A stretch of DNA of 64,000 nucleotides from CAIKBL01 sp964555355 (lineage in GTDB: Bacteria; Pseudomonadota; Gammaproteobacteria; Ga0077536), in NCBI GenBank assembly GCA_964555355.1, contig CAZKRY010000009.1, positions 1 to 64,000 on the forward strand, written 5' to 3'. A program made the position numbers and the translations under genes. This document shows positions 34,300 through 43,078 of this stretch, one piece after another. How positions within the stretch are numbered: the first letter of the stretch is position 1; the number at the start of each line of letters is the position of its first letter. The notes beneath the pieces are model-generated. The model was not told the DNA's origin and did no database searches. It saw only the letters and a program-made list of their open reading frames with translations.

Positions 34300-35499
34300 C
34301 TAATAATGGCCCGAGCGTACGCCCCGTGATGCTCCAGCTCTATTTCGCGCATCTCGTATTGCAAGAGTGACCCTGTCGATATCTCTTTCCGTAAGCTCCG
34401 TATAGAAAGGCAAACATAAAATACGTTTAGCCATTTCGGTTGCGACGGGAAGATTGGCGGGATCCGCAGACGGTAGGTGCCGATACATCGGGAAGTCGGA
34501 TACAAGCGGGAAGAAGTATCGTCGTGAAAATATTCCGTGCGCTTTTAACCGCTCGTACAACGTGTCTCTGTCTAGCGGAAAACCGTCGTCCACAAGAACC
34601 GGAAAGTACGCGTAGTTGCTTGACTCCGCGTGGCGAGGGACACAACGGATGCCAACGATTTCAGCTAGACACTGTCGGTAATATCCGTCGAGCTTGGCGC
34701 GCCGCGCTAAAGCTTTATTGACGTATTTAAGCTGCAGTAGACCAAGCGCGGCGCTGAACTCATTCATCTTGCCGTTGCCGCCAACCATTTCTACGTGTGT
34801 TTCATCGACGAAACCAAAGTTGCGCAAGAAATCAATTTTTTTCCTTGCGTCGGAAGTGGCGCTGACTATCGCCCCACCTTCGAAGGTATTGAATACTTTT
34901 GTAGCGTGGAAACTCAGAACACTGAAATCGCCGTAAGAAAGCAGGCTTCTACCGTTGTGCTGCACGCCAAAAGCGTGGGCCGCATCGTATACGATCGGAA
35001 GTTCGTGACGCCGAGCGATGTCGTCGAACGAAACGACGTCGCACGGAGTACCGTAGCAATGTACTGGAACGATGGCGCGCGTTTCGGAGGTAATCGCCGA
35101 TTCCGTCGCAACGGGAGATAAATTGAGGGTGACGGGATCGATATCAGCAAAAACAGGTGTTAGTCCATTCCAAAGAATTGCATGCGAGGTCGCTGGAAAC
35201 GTAAAAGGGGTAGTGATTACTTCACCGCGCAAATCCAACGCCTTAATCGCTGTTATCAGGGCGATCGTTCCGTTGGAGAATAGCGAAATATTGTGGACGT
35301 CCAGAAATTCCGCAAGATCACGCTCCAGGCGCCGGTGGAATGGTCCCTTATTCGTGAGCTTACGCGACTCCCATATCTGGTTGAGCGCGGGATATAGCTC
35401 TGCGAGCGGCGGTAGAAATGGTTTGGTGACGTAGAGTTCGTCTTCCGGAAGTTCATGATCCGGAGAGGACGATTTAGTGCTCGATGTCGGTGTGTCCAC
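34300..35499 (-). CDS. DegT/DnrJ/EryC1/StrS-type PLP aminotransferase
   Basis: 399 aa from GTG 35499, a length normal for the family; the frame is open to ATG 35607, where the extra 36 residues look non-conserved, and no start has a strong ribosome-binding site. FSNGTIALITAIKALDLRGE, TTPFTFPATSHAILWNG, IVYDAAHAFGVQHNG and the PLP-lysine site SVLSFHATKVFNTFEGGA. It aminates a nucleotide keto-sugar. With the ATP-grasp enzyme and glycosyltransferase it would build a modified amino-sugar. Confidence 0.85.
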   Translation of the reverse strand: MDTPTSSTKSSSPDHELPEDELYVTKPFLPPLAELYPALNQIWESRKLTNKGPFHRRLERDLAEFLDVHNISLFSNGTIALITAIKALDLRGEVITTPFTFPATSHAILWNGLTPVFADIDPVTLNLSPVATESAITSETRAIVPVHCYGTPCDVVSFDDIARRHELPIVYDAAHAFGVQHNGRSLLSYGDFSVLSFHATKVFNTFEGGAIVSATSDARKKIDFLRNFGFVDETHVEMVGGNGKMNEFSAALGLLQLKYVNKALARRAKLDGYYRQCLAEIVGIRCVPRHAESSNYAYFPVLVDDGFPLDRDTLYERLKAHGIFSRRYFFPLVSDFPMYRHLPSADPANLPVATEMAKRILCLPFYTELTERDIDRVTLAIRDARNRAGASRGVRSGHY

Positions 35500-35776
35500 T
35501 GGAGTCGGTCGCTCGCAAATTTCTCCGCAAAAGCGGAAAGGTGAAATTCGAATGCGCCTTCCAGGTGGCAGTACGTATCTCCTCGTACAGGTAGTCGTCG
35601 TGGCCAATTATTAATGGATGCGCGATTCGGAGCAGCGAATTCAGTCACGGATTCCGATGTTCCTAACCCACCAGCGGCGCCTTCGCTTATTGGTCTATCG
35701 AGACTAAGCGTGGTAGCGGCGGAGAGGCGCATTCCTTAAGCAAAAAGGGGTGGCCCGGCGAATGTCGGCTGATTGA

Positions 35777-37819
35777 TTACAGTTTTCGCGCCTGCCGATG
35801 GCCTTCGTACACGGCTTCATAGGTATATCGCGGGGCTAGCGCATCGCCGATCATTTCCACCGACCAGCCGCGCGATTTACACAGCGCGTACAGATCGTTC
35901 TCCGAGCGCCGGCCGGTCGCCATGACCAACCAGTCCGCGCGCAGGGTCAATTCGGCCGCTTCGTGATGGACGTTGTATAGCGTGACCGAGTCACCGTTTA
36001 TCTTGCGCACGAAATGATCGGCCAATATCCGCACGCCGGCGCGATAGACCCGTGGCATTATCCATTCAAAATACACGTCGAGCATCGTTTCCATGCCGAC
36101 CATTGGCCAGCGGGTAACGAGCGTGACCGACGCCGCGCCGGCTTCCGCGAGTGCAACCGCCGTTAAGGGCCCTGCCACGTCGCCTAAGTCATCGAGCACG
36201 ACGGCGTGTCCCGGGAAAGATCGCGGTGGCGTTGCCGCGCGCATCGTCACGACTTCTTCCCAGGTGATGCAATTGCCGGATTCCCAGCCAGGCAAGCCGT
36301 CCGCAGTCCATCCCTGAAATCCGTCCACCGCGCCACGCGAACCAGTGGCGATCACAATATGGTCAGGACGATGAGTTGCGGCGAGTTGATCAAGATTGTC
36401 GGCATCGACGCGTGTATTGGTGAGCACGACCGCGCCGTTCTTGCTCGCTTGCTGGGTGAGCCAACGACCGATTTCACCGAACTCGGCACGAGAGGGGAGG
36501 AGCGCATGGACCCGAACATGTCCGCCGGTATGCTCGGTCGCTTCCAGCACCGTCACGGCATGACCGCGCGCGGCCGCCACGCGTGCGTACTCAAGACCGG
36601 CGGGCCCCGCGCCGATCACGAGCACACGTTTCGGCGTGGATACCTTGGTTAGCGTACCGGCACCCCATTGGCCCTCGCGGCCGACGGTTGGGTTATAGAC
36701 GCATTGCACACGTCCGCCGCGCGAGACACTTTTCCAGCAGAAATTGGCGGCGACACAGGCGCGGATATCGTCGGTTTGACCAGCCTGGGCCTTGTTTGCC
36801 CATTCCGGATCGGTGAATAACTGACGCGCGAGACAGATGGCATCCGCTTCGCCGTTCGCGAGCAGATGTTCCGCGATATCCGGCATCGTAATGCGGCCGA
36901 CGAGAAACACCGGTTTGTTCGAAACTTCTTTGATTTGCTTGACGTAGCCGCGCTCCCAACCGGCTTGGAATTCCATCGGCGTGTGGATGAAGGTGTGATG
37001 GACACCGGCGGAGACATTGACATAGTCCACTTCGGCTCGACTTTCGATGTCGGCGACGATGGTTTTGACATCGCCTATCTCGAGATCGCCGGGCCAAAAC
37101 GAAGTTGAGTTGATGCGATAACCAACAAAGGGTTGAATGCCGACGGCGGCGCGGATCCGCCTTAACGCCTCGAGCGGAAAGCGCAAACGGTTTTCGTAGT
37201 TGCCGCCCCAACGATCGCTACGCTTGTTATACAACGGCGATAGAAATTGCCACGGCAGATAACCGTGACTTAAGTGCAGTTCAACGCCATCCAACCCTGC
37301 GGCCATCGCGCGCGCGGCAGCACTGCCGTACGCGGCGAGGATTTCTTCAATCTCGTCTTCATCCAGTTCTTTGGGCGTGGACGCGCCTGGGAATTCACCC
37401 AACGGCACTTGGCTCGGACTCACGGTGTACCACGTAGCATCCGGATCGTAGCCGGCCGCTTGTTTGTAGGTGGGAAACCCACGCACGCCGGAATGCCATA
37501 ATTGGATCGCGAGTTTGCAGCCGTGCTGATGGACAGCGCGCGCAATGCGCGAAAGCGGCTCTATCTGCGCATCGTTGAAAAGCTGCGGCATCAACAGCGG
37601 TGCCGATAGCGATGAAGGATGCACGTGGGTGCCGCCGATGATGATGAGGCCGACCCCACCTTTCGCGCGCTCCGCGTAGTAATCCACTGCCATGTCCGTG
37701 AACAATCCGCTCCAGGGATCGCTCACCCAGGTGGGACAGGTCGGCGGAAAGACCACTTTGTTGCGGATCTCGGTGTTGCGGAGTTTCCAGGCGGAAAACA
37801 ATTGCGGGTATGCAGTCAC
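35777..37819 (-). CDS. Old-yellow-enzyme/2,4-dienoyl-CoA-reductase-type NADH:flavin oxidoreductase
   Basis: 680 aa, three-part: an FMN TIM barrel (1-340; PTCPTWVSDPWSGLFTD, DGVELHLSHGYLPWQFLSPL), an iron-sulfur segment, and an FAD/NAD domain (LVIGAGPAGLEYARVAAARG). The cluster segment has Cys355, Cys361 and Cys373, but the position of the second of the usual four cysteines is alanine (ACVAANFC). Acts on enoates or methylated amines in the family; substrate here unknown. Divergent from the FAH gene. Confidence 0.88.
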   Translation of the reverse strand: MTAYPQLFSAWKLRNTEIRNKVVFPPTCPTWVSDPWSGLFTDMAVDYYAERAKGGVGLIIIGGTHVHPSSLSAPLLMPQLFNDAQIEPLSRIARAVHQHGCKLAIQLWHSGVRGFPTYKQAAGYDPDATWYTVSPSQVPLGEFPGASTPKELDEDEIEEILAAYGSAAARAMAAGLDGVELHLSHGYLPWQFLSPLYNKRSDRWGGNYENRLRFPLEALRRIRAAVGIQPFVGYRINSTSFWPGDLEIGDVKTIVADIESRAEVDYVNVSAGVHHTFIHTPMEFQAGWERGYVKQIKEVSNKPVFLVGRITMPDIAEHLLANGEADAICLARQLFTDPEWANKAQAGQTDDIRACVAANFCWKSVSRGGRVQCVYNPTVGREGQWGAGTLTKVSTPKRVLVIGAGPAGLEYARVAAARGHAVTVLEATEHTGGHVRVHALLPSRAEFGEIGRWLTQQASKNGAVVLTNTRVDADNLDQLAATHRPDHIVIATGSRGAVDGFQGWTADGLPGWESGNCITWEEVVTMRAATPPRSFPGHAVVLDDLGDVAGPLTAVALAEAGAASVTLVTRWPMVGMETMLDVYFEWIMPRVYRAGVRILADHFVRKINGDSVTLYNVHHEAAELTLRADWLVMATGRRSENDLYALCKSRGWSVEMIGDALAPRYTYEAVYEGHRQARKL

Positions 37820-37958
37820 GCGAAACTCCTAACCAAGTGGTGGAAGCAGCCTAGCGCGGAAATGAGGTAAACGAAATCGGCAGCCGCTGACCCGCTTGCT
37901 CAAGGGATAGGACCGACCGCATCATCGCCCCGAGAATAAACGCGAGAGTCATGCCCGC

Positions 37959-38915
37959 ATGAAGATTGTTACCTTCCGCGCCGCGGGTGCCGACGCGCCG
38001 CGGCTTGGGTTCCTAAGCGGCGATTGGGTGATAGATGCGAGTGTCGCGGCGTCGCCCGGCCACCGCCGGTGGTTCACCGATGTCATTGCCTTCATTCGCG
38101 CAGGCGCCGCAGCACTTGAAGCCGCGCGGCGCATCGTGGTCGATGCGCCACCACTGGCAAGGTATGCACAAGTCACGGTAAGACTTTGCGCACCGATTTT
38201 GCCGTCGACCATTTTGTGCGCCGGTAGTAATTACCATCAGCACAATCGCGAAAAGGCGAGTAGCGCGACCAGTGGCAAAGAACCAGAGTTCTTCATCAAA
38301 ACGGCGGATTGCGTGGTAGGGCCTGAGGAGCCGATTGTGCACGAGCCGAGGCTCACGCAGAAACTCGATTGCGAGACGGAACTCGCGATCGTGATCGGCA
38401 AGCCTGGTCGTCATATTCCAGCGGCAAGCGCACTAGATCATGTGTTCGGTTACACCATCGTCAACGATGTCACCGCGCGCGATCGCCAAGTGCGTCGCAC
38501 ACCAGAAGGCTTTACGTGGTACGAGTTGGGACGCGGGAAGGCGTTTGATTCCAGCGCACCGCTGGGTCCGTGCATCGTCACGGCTGACGAGATCCCGGAT
38601 CCGCAGGCGTTGCAGTTAATGACTCGCATCAACGGCGAGCTCCGCCAGTCAGCTTCCACTGCCGATATGATCTGGACTTGCGCCGAGCTGATTCATTTCT
38701 TCTCGGTGAATTTCACCCTGCGGCCGGGGATGGTCATCATCACCGGCACACCAGCCGGTACCGCGTGGTCGACGGATGCGTCGCTCGGCGGCAAGTGGCA
38801 GGCGCTCCCAGGTCTAGTGCCTGCCACGCGTTATTGTGCGCCGGGTGATGTCGTGGAGTCCGAAATCGAGGGCATTGGGATCTTACGCAACCCCATTCAC
38901 GCCGCCGCATCATGA
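37959..38915 (+). CDS. Fumarylacetoacetate-hydrolase family protein
   Basis: 318 aa. N-terminal lid-like domain, then the FAH core: ILCAGSNYHQHNREKAS, KLDCETELAIVIGKPGRHIP with metal-binding acids, GYTIVNDVTARDRQ and RPGMVIITGTPAGTAWS near the end. Enzymes of this type hydrolyse or decarboxylate acylpyruvate-like intermediates. Divergent from the OYE-type enzyme, so both may belong to one catabolic set. Start ATG 37959, weak SD. Confidence 0.87.
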   Translation: MKIVTFRAAGADAPRLGFLSGDWVIDASVAASPGHRRWFTDVIAFIRAGAAALEAARRIVVDAPPLARYAQVTVRLCAPILPSTILCAGSNYHQHNREKASSATSGKEPEFFIKTADCVVGPEEPIVHEPRLTQKLDCETELAIVIGKPGRHIPAASALDHVFGYTIVNDVTARDRQVRRTPEGFTWYELGRGKAFDSSAPLGPCIVTADEIPDPQALQLMTRINGELRQSASTADMIWTCAELIHFFSVNFTLRPGMVIITGTPAGTAWSTDASLGGKWQALPGLVPATRYCAPGDVVESEIEGIGILRNPIHAAAS

Positions 38916-38954
38916 AGCAAGCCGCATGCTAGCCCGAGTCTCGCGCGCGTCGCG

Positions 38955-39377
38955 TTATTCCGCGCCGCCCACCGGCGTTCTACGCAACGCTTTGGTTTTT
39001 CCGCGCAGTACTTTCGCTTGTAGCCGGCGCTCACGTGAGCCTTTCGTGGGTTTGGTCGGGCGGCGCGTCTTTGGGATATACGCGGCGGCGTTAACCCACT
39101 CGTGTAAGCGGGTGACGGCATCGCGCCGATTAGCCTCCTGCGTGCGTTGGCGTTGTGCTTTGATCACCATGACCCCGTCCGTGGTCAGACGGCGATCGTG
39201 GCTGGCGAGCAACCTTTCTTTAAGCGTTTCCGGTAACGACGAGGCGCGAATGTCGAAGCGTAAGTGGATTGCGCTCGAAACTTTATTGACGTTCTGACCG
39301 CCGGCGCCCTGCGCGTGAACCGCCTCCATTTCGATCTCGGCCGGCGGAATCACGATGGCGCCTAATCCCGCGCTCAT
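38955..39377 (-). CDS. arfB: ArfB (YaeJ)-type peptidyl-tRNA hydrolase
   Basis: 140 aa from ATG 39377, which overlaps the stop of the LLM gene (ATGA). The catalytic GGQ at residues 26-28 lies in HAQGAGGQNVNKVSSAIHL, and a basic C-terminal tail (SRERRLQAKVLRGKTKALRR) enters the mRNA channel. It rescues ribosomes stalled at mRNA ends. The release-factor codon-reading domain is absent, as expected. Its coupling to a monooxygenase gene is unusual. Confidence 0.92.
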   Translation of the reverse strand: MSAGLGAIVIPPAEIEMEAVHAQGAGGQNVNKVSSAIHLRFDIRASSLPETLKERLLASHDRRLTTDGVMVIKAQRQRTQEANRRDAVTRLHEWVNAAAYIPKTRRPTKPTKGSRERRLQAKVLRGKTKALRRTPVGGAE

Positions 39378-40732
39378 GCGTTGAATGCGCCGCGATAGAT
39401 TGTGGCGGGATGTGGCGTGGCGAGCCGGTCGCGTCCGAACAATTGTTTGCGTAACGTCACGGGGGACATGTCGCGCCGGGCGAGGCCGCGCTTTTGCAGT
39501 ACAGGCATGACGTCGGCAATGAACTCCCGATAGCTGCCAGGGATGGTGGCGTTGACGACATTGATGCCGTCGATACCGACCGCCTGCCACGCGGCCAGCT
39601 GATCGGCAATTTGTTCCGGCGTGCCGCTGACGCGGCTCGCCTGTCCGGCGAGGATGCCGATATCGCGGACGGTCGGCTCGTGATCGGTGACGGCCGCGCG
39701 TACCCAATCGAGCAAGCTTTGCGCGCCTTCCGTTTTAAGTTCGCTGATAGGGTCATCGAGCGAGCAATGATCGAGATCGATATCCATGATGCCGCCGAAA
39801 TGCGCGACCATCGCCTCAAAATCGATGGCTTCGTTGAGTTCACGATTTTTTCGAGCGACTTCTTCCTCTGTGCTGCCGATGACAAATGACAACCCCTGAA
39901 AAAATTTGATGTCGGTGGGCGCTCTACCGACTTCCGCCAATAATGTACGCATCTGTTGAATGACCTTGGCTGCGATTGAGCGCGAGGGAGTGATCAAAAA
40001 CTGCGCTTCCGCGTGGCGTGCGGCGAAGCGCGTGCCAGACGCCGACGAACCGGCTTGGAAAAGTAGCGGCGTGCGTTGCGGCGACGGCGCACATAGATGG
40101 GGTCCTTCCACGCGGTAATAATCGCCGACATGATTAATGCGATGCACCCGATGGCTATCCCCGTGGCGGCCACTGACACGATCTTGGAGCAGAGCATTTT
40201 CATCCCATGAGCCTTCCCACAGCTTGTAGACCACTTCCATATATTCTTCCGCCCAGCGATAGCGCTCATCGTGCGGCGTCAGTGAGGTTTGATTGAAATT
40301 TCGCGCACCATTCTCAAGACCGTTTGTGACGATATTCCAGGCGATGCGGCCGCGGCTCGCATGGTCGAGCGTCGACATCTTTCGCGCGAACTGAAACGGG
40401 TGTTCTTGCACGACGCTGCTAGTAAAGGCGAATCCCAAATGTTGTGTGGCCGCGGCAAGCGCGGACACGATAACTGCCGGATCGTTACTCGGAATTTGTA
40501 AGCCGGACTCGACGTACTTGCGCAACGAAGCGCCCGGTCGCCCATAGACGCCGTGCACATCGGCGAAAAAGAGCACATCGAACAAGCCCTGCTCAAGCTC
40601 GCGCGCGAGATCAATCCAAAATTCGAGCTCATTAAAACGTATCTGCTCGGCATCCGGGCGCCGCCACAGGCCGTGCAAGATATGCGATGACGTGTTCATG
40701 ACGAACGCGGAAAAAAGCAGAGGACGGGTCAT
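39374..40732 (-). CDS. NtaA/SnaA/DszA-type LLM flavin monooxygenase
   Basis: 452 aa with the start MTRPLLFSAFVMNTSSHILH and family segments LARELEQGLFDVLFFADVHG, TQHLGFAFTSSVVQEHPFQF, TLDHASRGRIAWNIVTNGLE, RYRWAEEYMEVVYKLWEGSW and QAGSSASGTRFAARHAEAQF. Members use FMNH2 from a partner reductase to attack C-S or C-N bonds; no reductase is next to it. Overlaps arfB by 4 bases. Confidence 0.9.
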   Translation of the reverse strand: MTRPLLFSAFVMNTSSHILHGLWRRPDAEQIRFNELEFWIDLARELEQGLFDVLFFADVHGVYGRPGASLRKYVESGLQIPSNDPAVIVSALAAATQHLGFAFTSSVVQEHPFQFARKMSTLDHASRGRIAWNIVTNGLENGARNFNQTSLTPHDERYRWAEEYMEVVYKLWEGSWDENALLQDRVSGRHGDSHRVHRINHVGDYYRVEGPHLCAPSPQRTPLLFQAGSSASGTRFAARHAEAQFLITPSRSIAAKVIQQMRTLLAEVGRAPTDIKFFQGLSFVIGSTEEEVARKNRELNEAIDFEAMVAHFGGIMDIDLDHCSLDDPISELKTEGAQSLLDWVRAAVTDHEPTVRDIGILAGQASRVSGTPEQIADQLAAWQAVGIDGINVVNATIPGSYREFIADVMPVLQKRGLARRDMSPVTLRKQLFGRDRLATPHPATIYRGAFNA

Positions 40733-40747
40733 CGTTGACAGTGAGCG

Positions 40748-41446
40748 CTAACCGTTGAAAAGCGTCTTGCCATCGGGTCGCTCGGGCGGCTGCGGATTAA
40801 ATGACTTCGCATCCGCGAACGCGGCTTTGAAAGCGGGGCGTTGCGCGAGTCGCGAAAGGTAGTCTTTAAACAAGGGAGCTTGGCACAAGCCGTATCCACG
40901 CGCCCAGGTGACGTTATGGCCAATCATGCAGTCGGCGGCCGTAAATTTATCGCCGCAAATAAACGCGTGGCGCGTGAGTCGCGCGCCGAGTTGCGGCTCT
41001 ACTTCCGATTCGAATTTTGCGCGGTAGCGTGTGCTCGTGCGGGAGTCTCGTTCGGTTTTTGGCAGAACGTGTTCGTGAATACGCACCTGCCAGAGCATCA
41101 TGTCCATGGGCGACGCGCCAAAGTGCAGCATTTGCAAATAGTCCGCGCGGGCGGCCGCCATGATCGGCGGCGGTGCGAGTTGTTTCTCCGGAAAGGCATC
41201 GGCCAGAAAGGCCACCATCGCCGCGCTTTCAATCATGCGCATTGAGGTACCGTCGGTAAACGTAAGTTCTAGCAACGGCACGTTATGGTTGGGGTTTAGC
41301 GCGCGATAGTCCCGTGCGTACTGCGCACCGGCGTAGAGATCGAGCGGGATGGTTTCAAATGCATCGCCCACGGTCTCGTGCAATATCCACTTCACGCGCG
41401 CGCTGCGGGTCGCGGGGTAGTGATAAAGTTTGATTGTCTGCAACAT
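40748..41446 (-). CDS. Glutathione S-transferase family protein
   Basis: 232 aa from ATG 41446; an in-frame ATG at 41503 would add 19 residues with no GST likeness. Thioredoxin-like N-domain (LYHYPATRSARVKWILHETV, NHNVPLLEL with the cis-Pro, MIESAAMVAFLADAFP) and the helical C-domain (CGDKFTAADCMIGHNVTWAR). It may detoxify or isomerise an intermediate. Divergent from the VOC gene, 71 bases away. Confidence 0.88.
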   Translation of the reverse strand: MLQTIKLYHYPATRSARVKWILHETVGDAFETIPLDLYAGAQYARDYRALNPNHNVPLLELTFTDGTSMRMIESAAMVAFLADAFPEKQLAPPPIMAAARADYLQMLHFGASPMDMMLWQVRIHEHVLPKTERDSRTSTRYRAKFESEVEPQLGARLTRHAFICGDKFTAADCMIGHNVTWARGYGLCQAPLFKDYLSRLAQRPAFKAAFADAKSFNPQPPERPDGKTLFNG

Positions 41447-41517
41447 AGACCGGCCTTTAAAAATATCCAAACCATGTTGGCACCAATCGCCAGCGCGCGC
41501 CACCCAGGAGGCATCCG

Positions 41518-41994
41518 ATGTTCAAGCGATTCTTTCACGTCAATATCTGCGTCAGCGACATGGAGCGTTCGATCCGGTTTTACGAAGGCTTAGGGTTCAC
41601 CAAAGTCGCCGATTTCATGCTGGGCGGCGGCGAACCCAATATCGGCGCCGCACTCGGCGTGCCAGTCAATAAATTACGCGGCGTGTTCATGCGTACCGGA
41701 AGTGCGCCGGATGCGCCGCTCATTGATCTGGTGCAATTTGTCGACCCGCCGCCGCAAGGCCGCCCGTACCCCACGTTGAACAATATCGGGATTTGCCGCG
41801 TGGCGTTTTTGGTTGATGACATTGAATCGGTCTACAAAAAACTCCAAGCCATGCAGGTGGAGTTTGTCGCGCCGCTGCAAATGTTGGACGGTCCGCGAGG
41901 CTCTAAGCTTGGCGTTGTTTGCTTTAAAGATCCGGACGGGACGGTGCTCGAACTCATCAGCAGTGAGATTGAGGCGACGATGGTGCAGGGCTAA
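41518..41994 (+). CDS. VOC-family (glyoxalase-like) protein
   Basis: 158 aa single VOC module, start FFHVNICVSDMERSIRFYEG, later NIGICRVAFLVDDIESVYKK and FKDPDGTVLELISSE, with the metal-binding His and Glu positions. Lyase, dioxygenase or isomerase activities are all possible. SD AGGAGG 5 bases upstream of the ATG is strong. The 145 bases downstream hold no gene. Confidence 0.85.
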   Translation: MFKRFFHVNICVSDMERSIRFYEGLGFTKVADFMLGGGEPNIGAALGVPVNKLRGVFMRTGSAPDAPLIDLVQFVDPPPQGRPYPTLNNIGICRVAFLVDDIESVYKKLQAMQVEFVAPLQMLDGPRGSKLGVVCFKDPDGTVLELISSEIEATMVQG

Positions 41995-42139
41995 CGCACT
42001 GATAAATGCACCCCAAAAAAAACCGCTTCGCCAACCGGATTTTGTGAATTGCGGACTATTACCCAAATCAATTGTTTCGATTTGTGACGTAAGCGATAAC
42101 ACTAGGACCATTGTTTTCTAACTAAAAGGGAGTTTGGTT

Positions 42140-42898
42140 ATGCGCACATTGCCTGCGTTGGTTATAAGTACGTTGCTCGGGGGAATGGCGTGGGGTGGGC
42201 TCGCGCACGCGGTCCAAATTGCGGCAACGCCTTTGGAGTTACCGAGTTCGGCAGGCACTGGCCTCACTGGGGTGTTTTACGATGGCGTCATAATTCCCGA
42301 GTTAAACGTCGAGCTTGACGCCTTTCTTGCTGGAAATCCTGCTCCCATTCCGTCCGGGTCAACGCGCGCCCAACGGATCAACTTCGGTAACGGTGACGTG
42401 GATTCATCGGTGATGACCGTCAGCGAATGGTTGAACACCAGTGCAACCACCGCATCGCCCGCAGGCGCCGGCGATCTCAACATTGCTTCAACCGTCTGGC
42501 GCTTCACTGGATTCATCAGAATTGAAGCACCTTCCGTGCAGTTCGCACTCAATTCAGACGACAATTCGCGGCTCAAAATCGGCGGCGTCACGGTCATCGA
42601 GAACGACAGCGCGCATAGTCCGCAGTGGGCCACCGGATTGGCGGAATTTGCCAACGGTAATGGGCTCTACGAGATCGAAATCGTGTATTTCGAAAACGAC
42701 TTCGGACAAGCAAACCTTGAGCTTTATAGCGATATCGCGAGTACCGCGACGGCTTGCCCCAATTGCTTTGGCGCTGGGGGCACTGGTGCCGCCGTCTATT
42801 TGGTCGATGAAGCCATTTTGTATGCGCCGGTGCCGCTGCCGCCCGCGCTATTATTGTTGGGCGGCGCGCTACCCATGCTGTGGCGCCGCCGTCGATAG
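42140..42898 (+). CDS. PA14-like exported protein with VPLP-type CTERM sorting signal
   Basis: 252 aa from ATG 42140 (AAAGGGA upstream). Residues 1-25 are a signal peptide (ALVISTLLGGMAWGGLAHA). The middle has PA14-like sequence, GLTGVFYDGVIIPELNVELD and FALNSDDNSRLKIGGVTVIE. The C-terminus, VPLPPALLLLGGALPMLWRR, is a hydrophobic helix with a basic end, as in exosortase-dependent PEP/VPLP-CTERM proteins. Such proteins are processed and attached outside the cell. No exosortase is in this window. Confidence 0.8.
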   Translation: MRTLPALVISTLLGGMAWGGLAHAVQIAATPLELPSSAGTGLTGVFYDGVIIPELNVELDAFLAGNPAPIPSGSTRAQRINFGNGDVDSSVMTVSEWLNTSATTASPAGAGDLNIASTVWRFTGFIRIEAPSVQFALNSDDNSRLKIGGVTVIENDSAHSPQWATGLAEFANGNGLYEIEIVYFENDFGQANLELYSDIASTATACPNCFGAGGTGAAVYLVDEAILYAPVPLPPALLLLGGALPMLWRRRR

Positions 42899-43078
42899 CG
42901 ATATCACGTCAAGTGGCCGTATGTCTCTGCGTGCGTGGCCAAGGGTAGCGGTTTTAGATCTGAAGGAGATTGTTAAATAAGGGTATTGTTTTTTTTAGGC
43001 TCGCCACAAAGCCTCGCCTTTGAACCTGCCGGCGGGTTAAAGTAACCCAGCTTCTAACGCTCTCCGCGCTGGTGCCTA

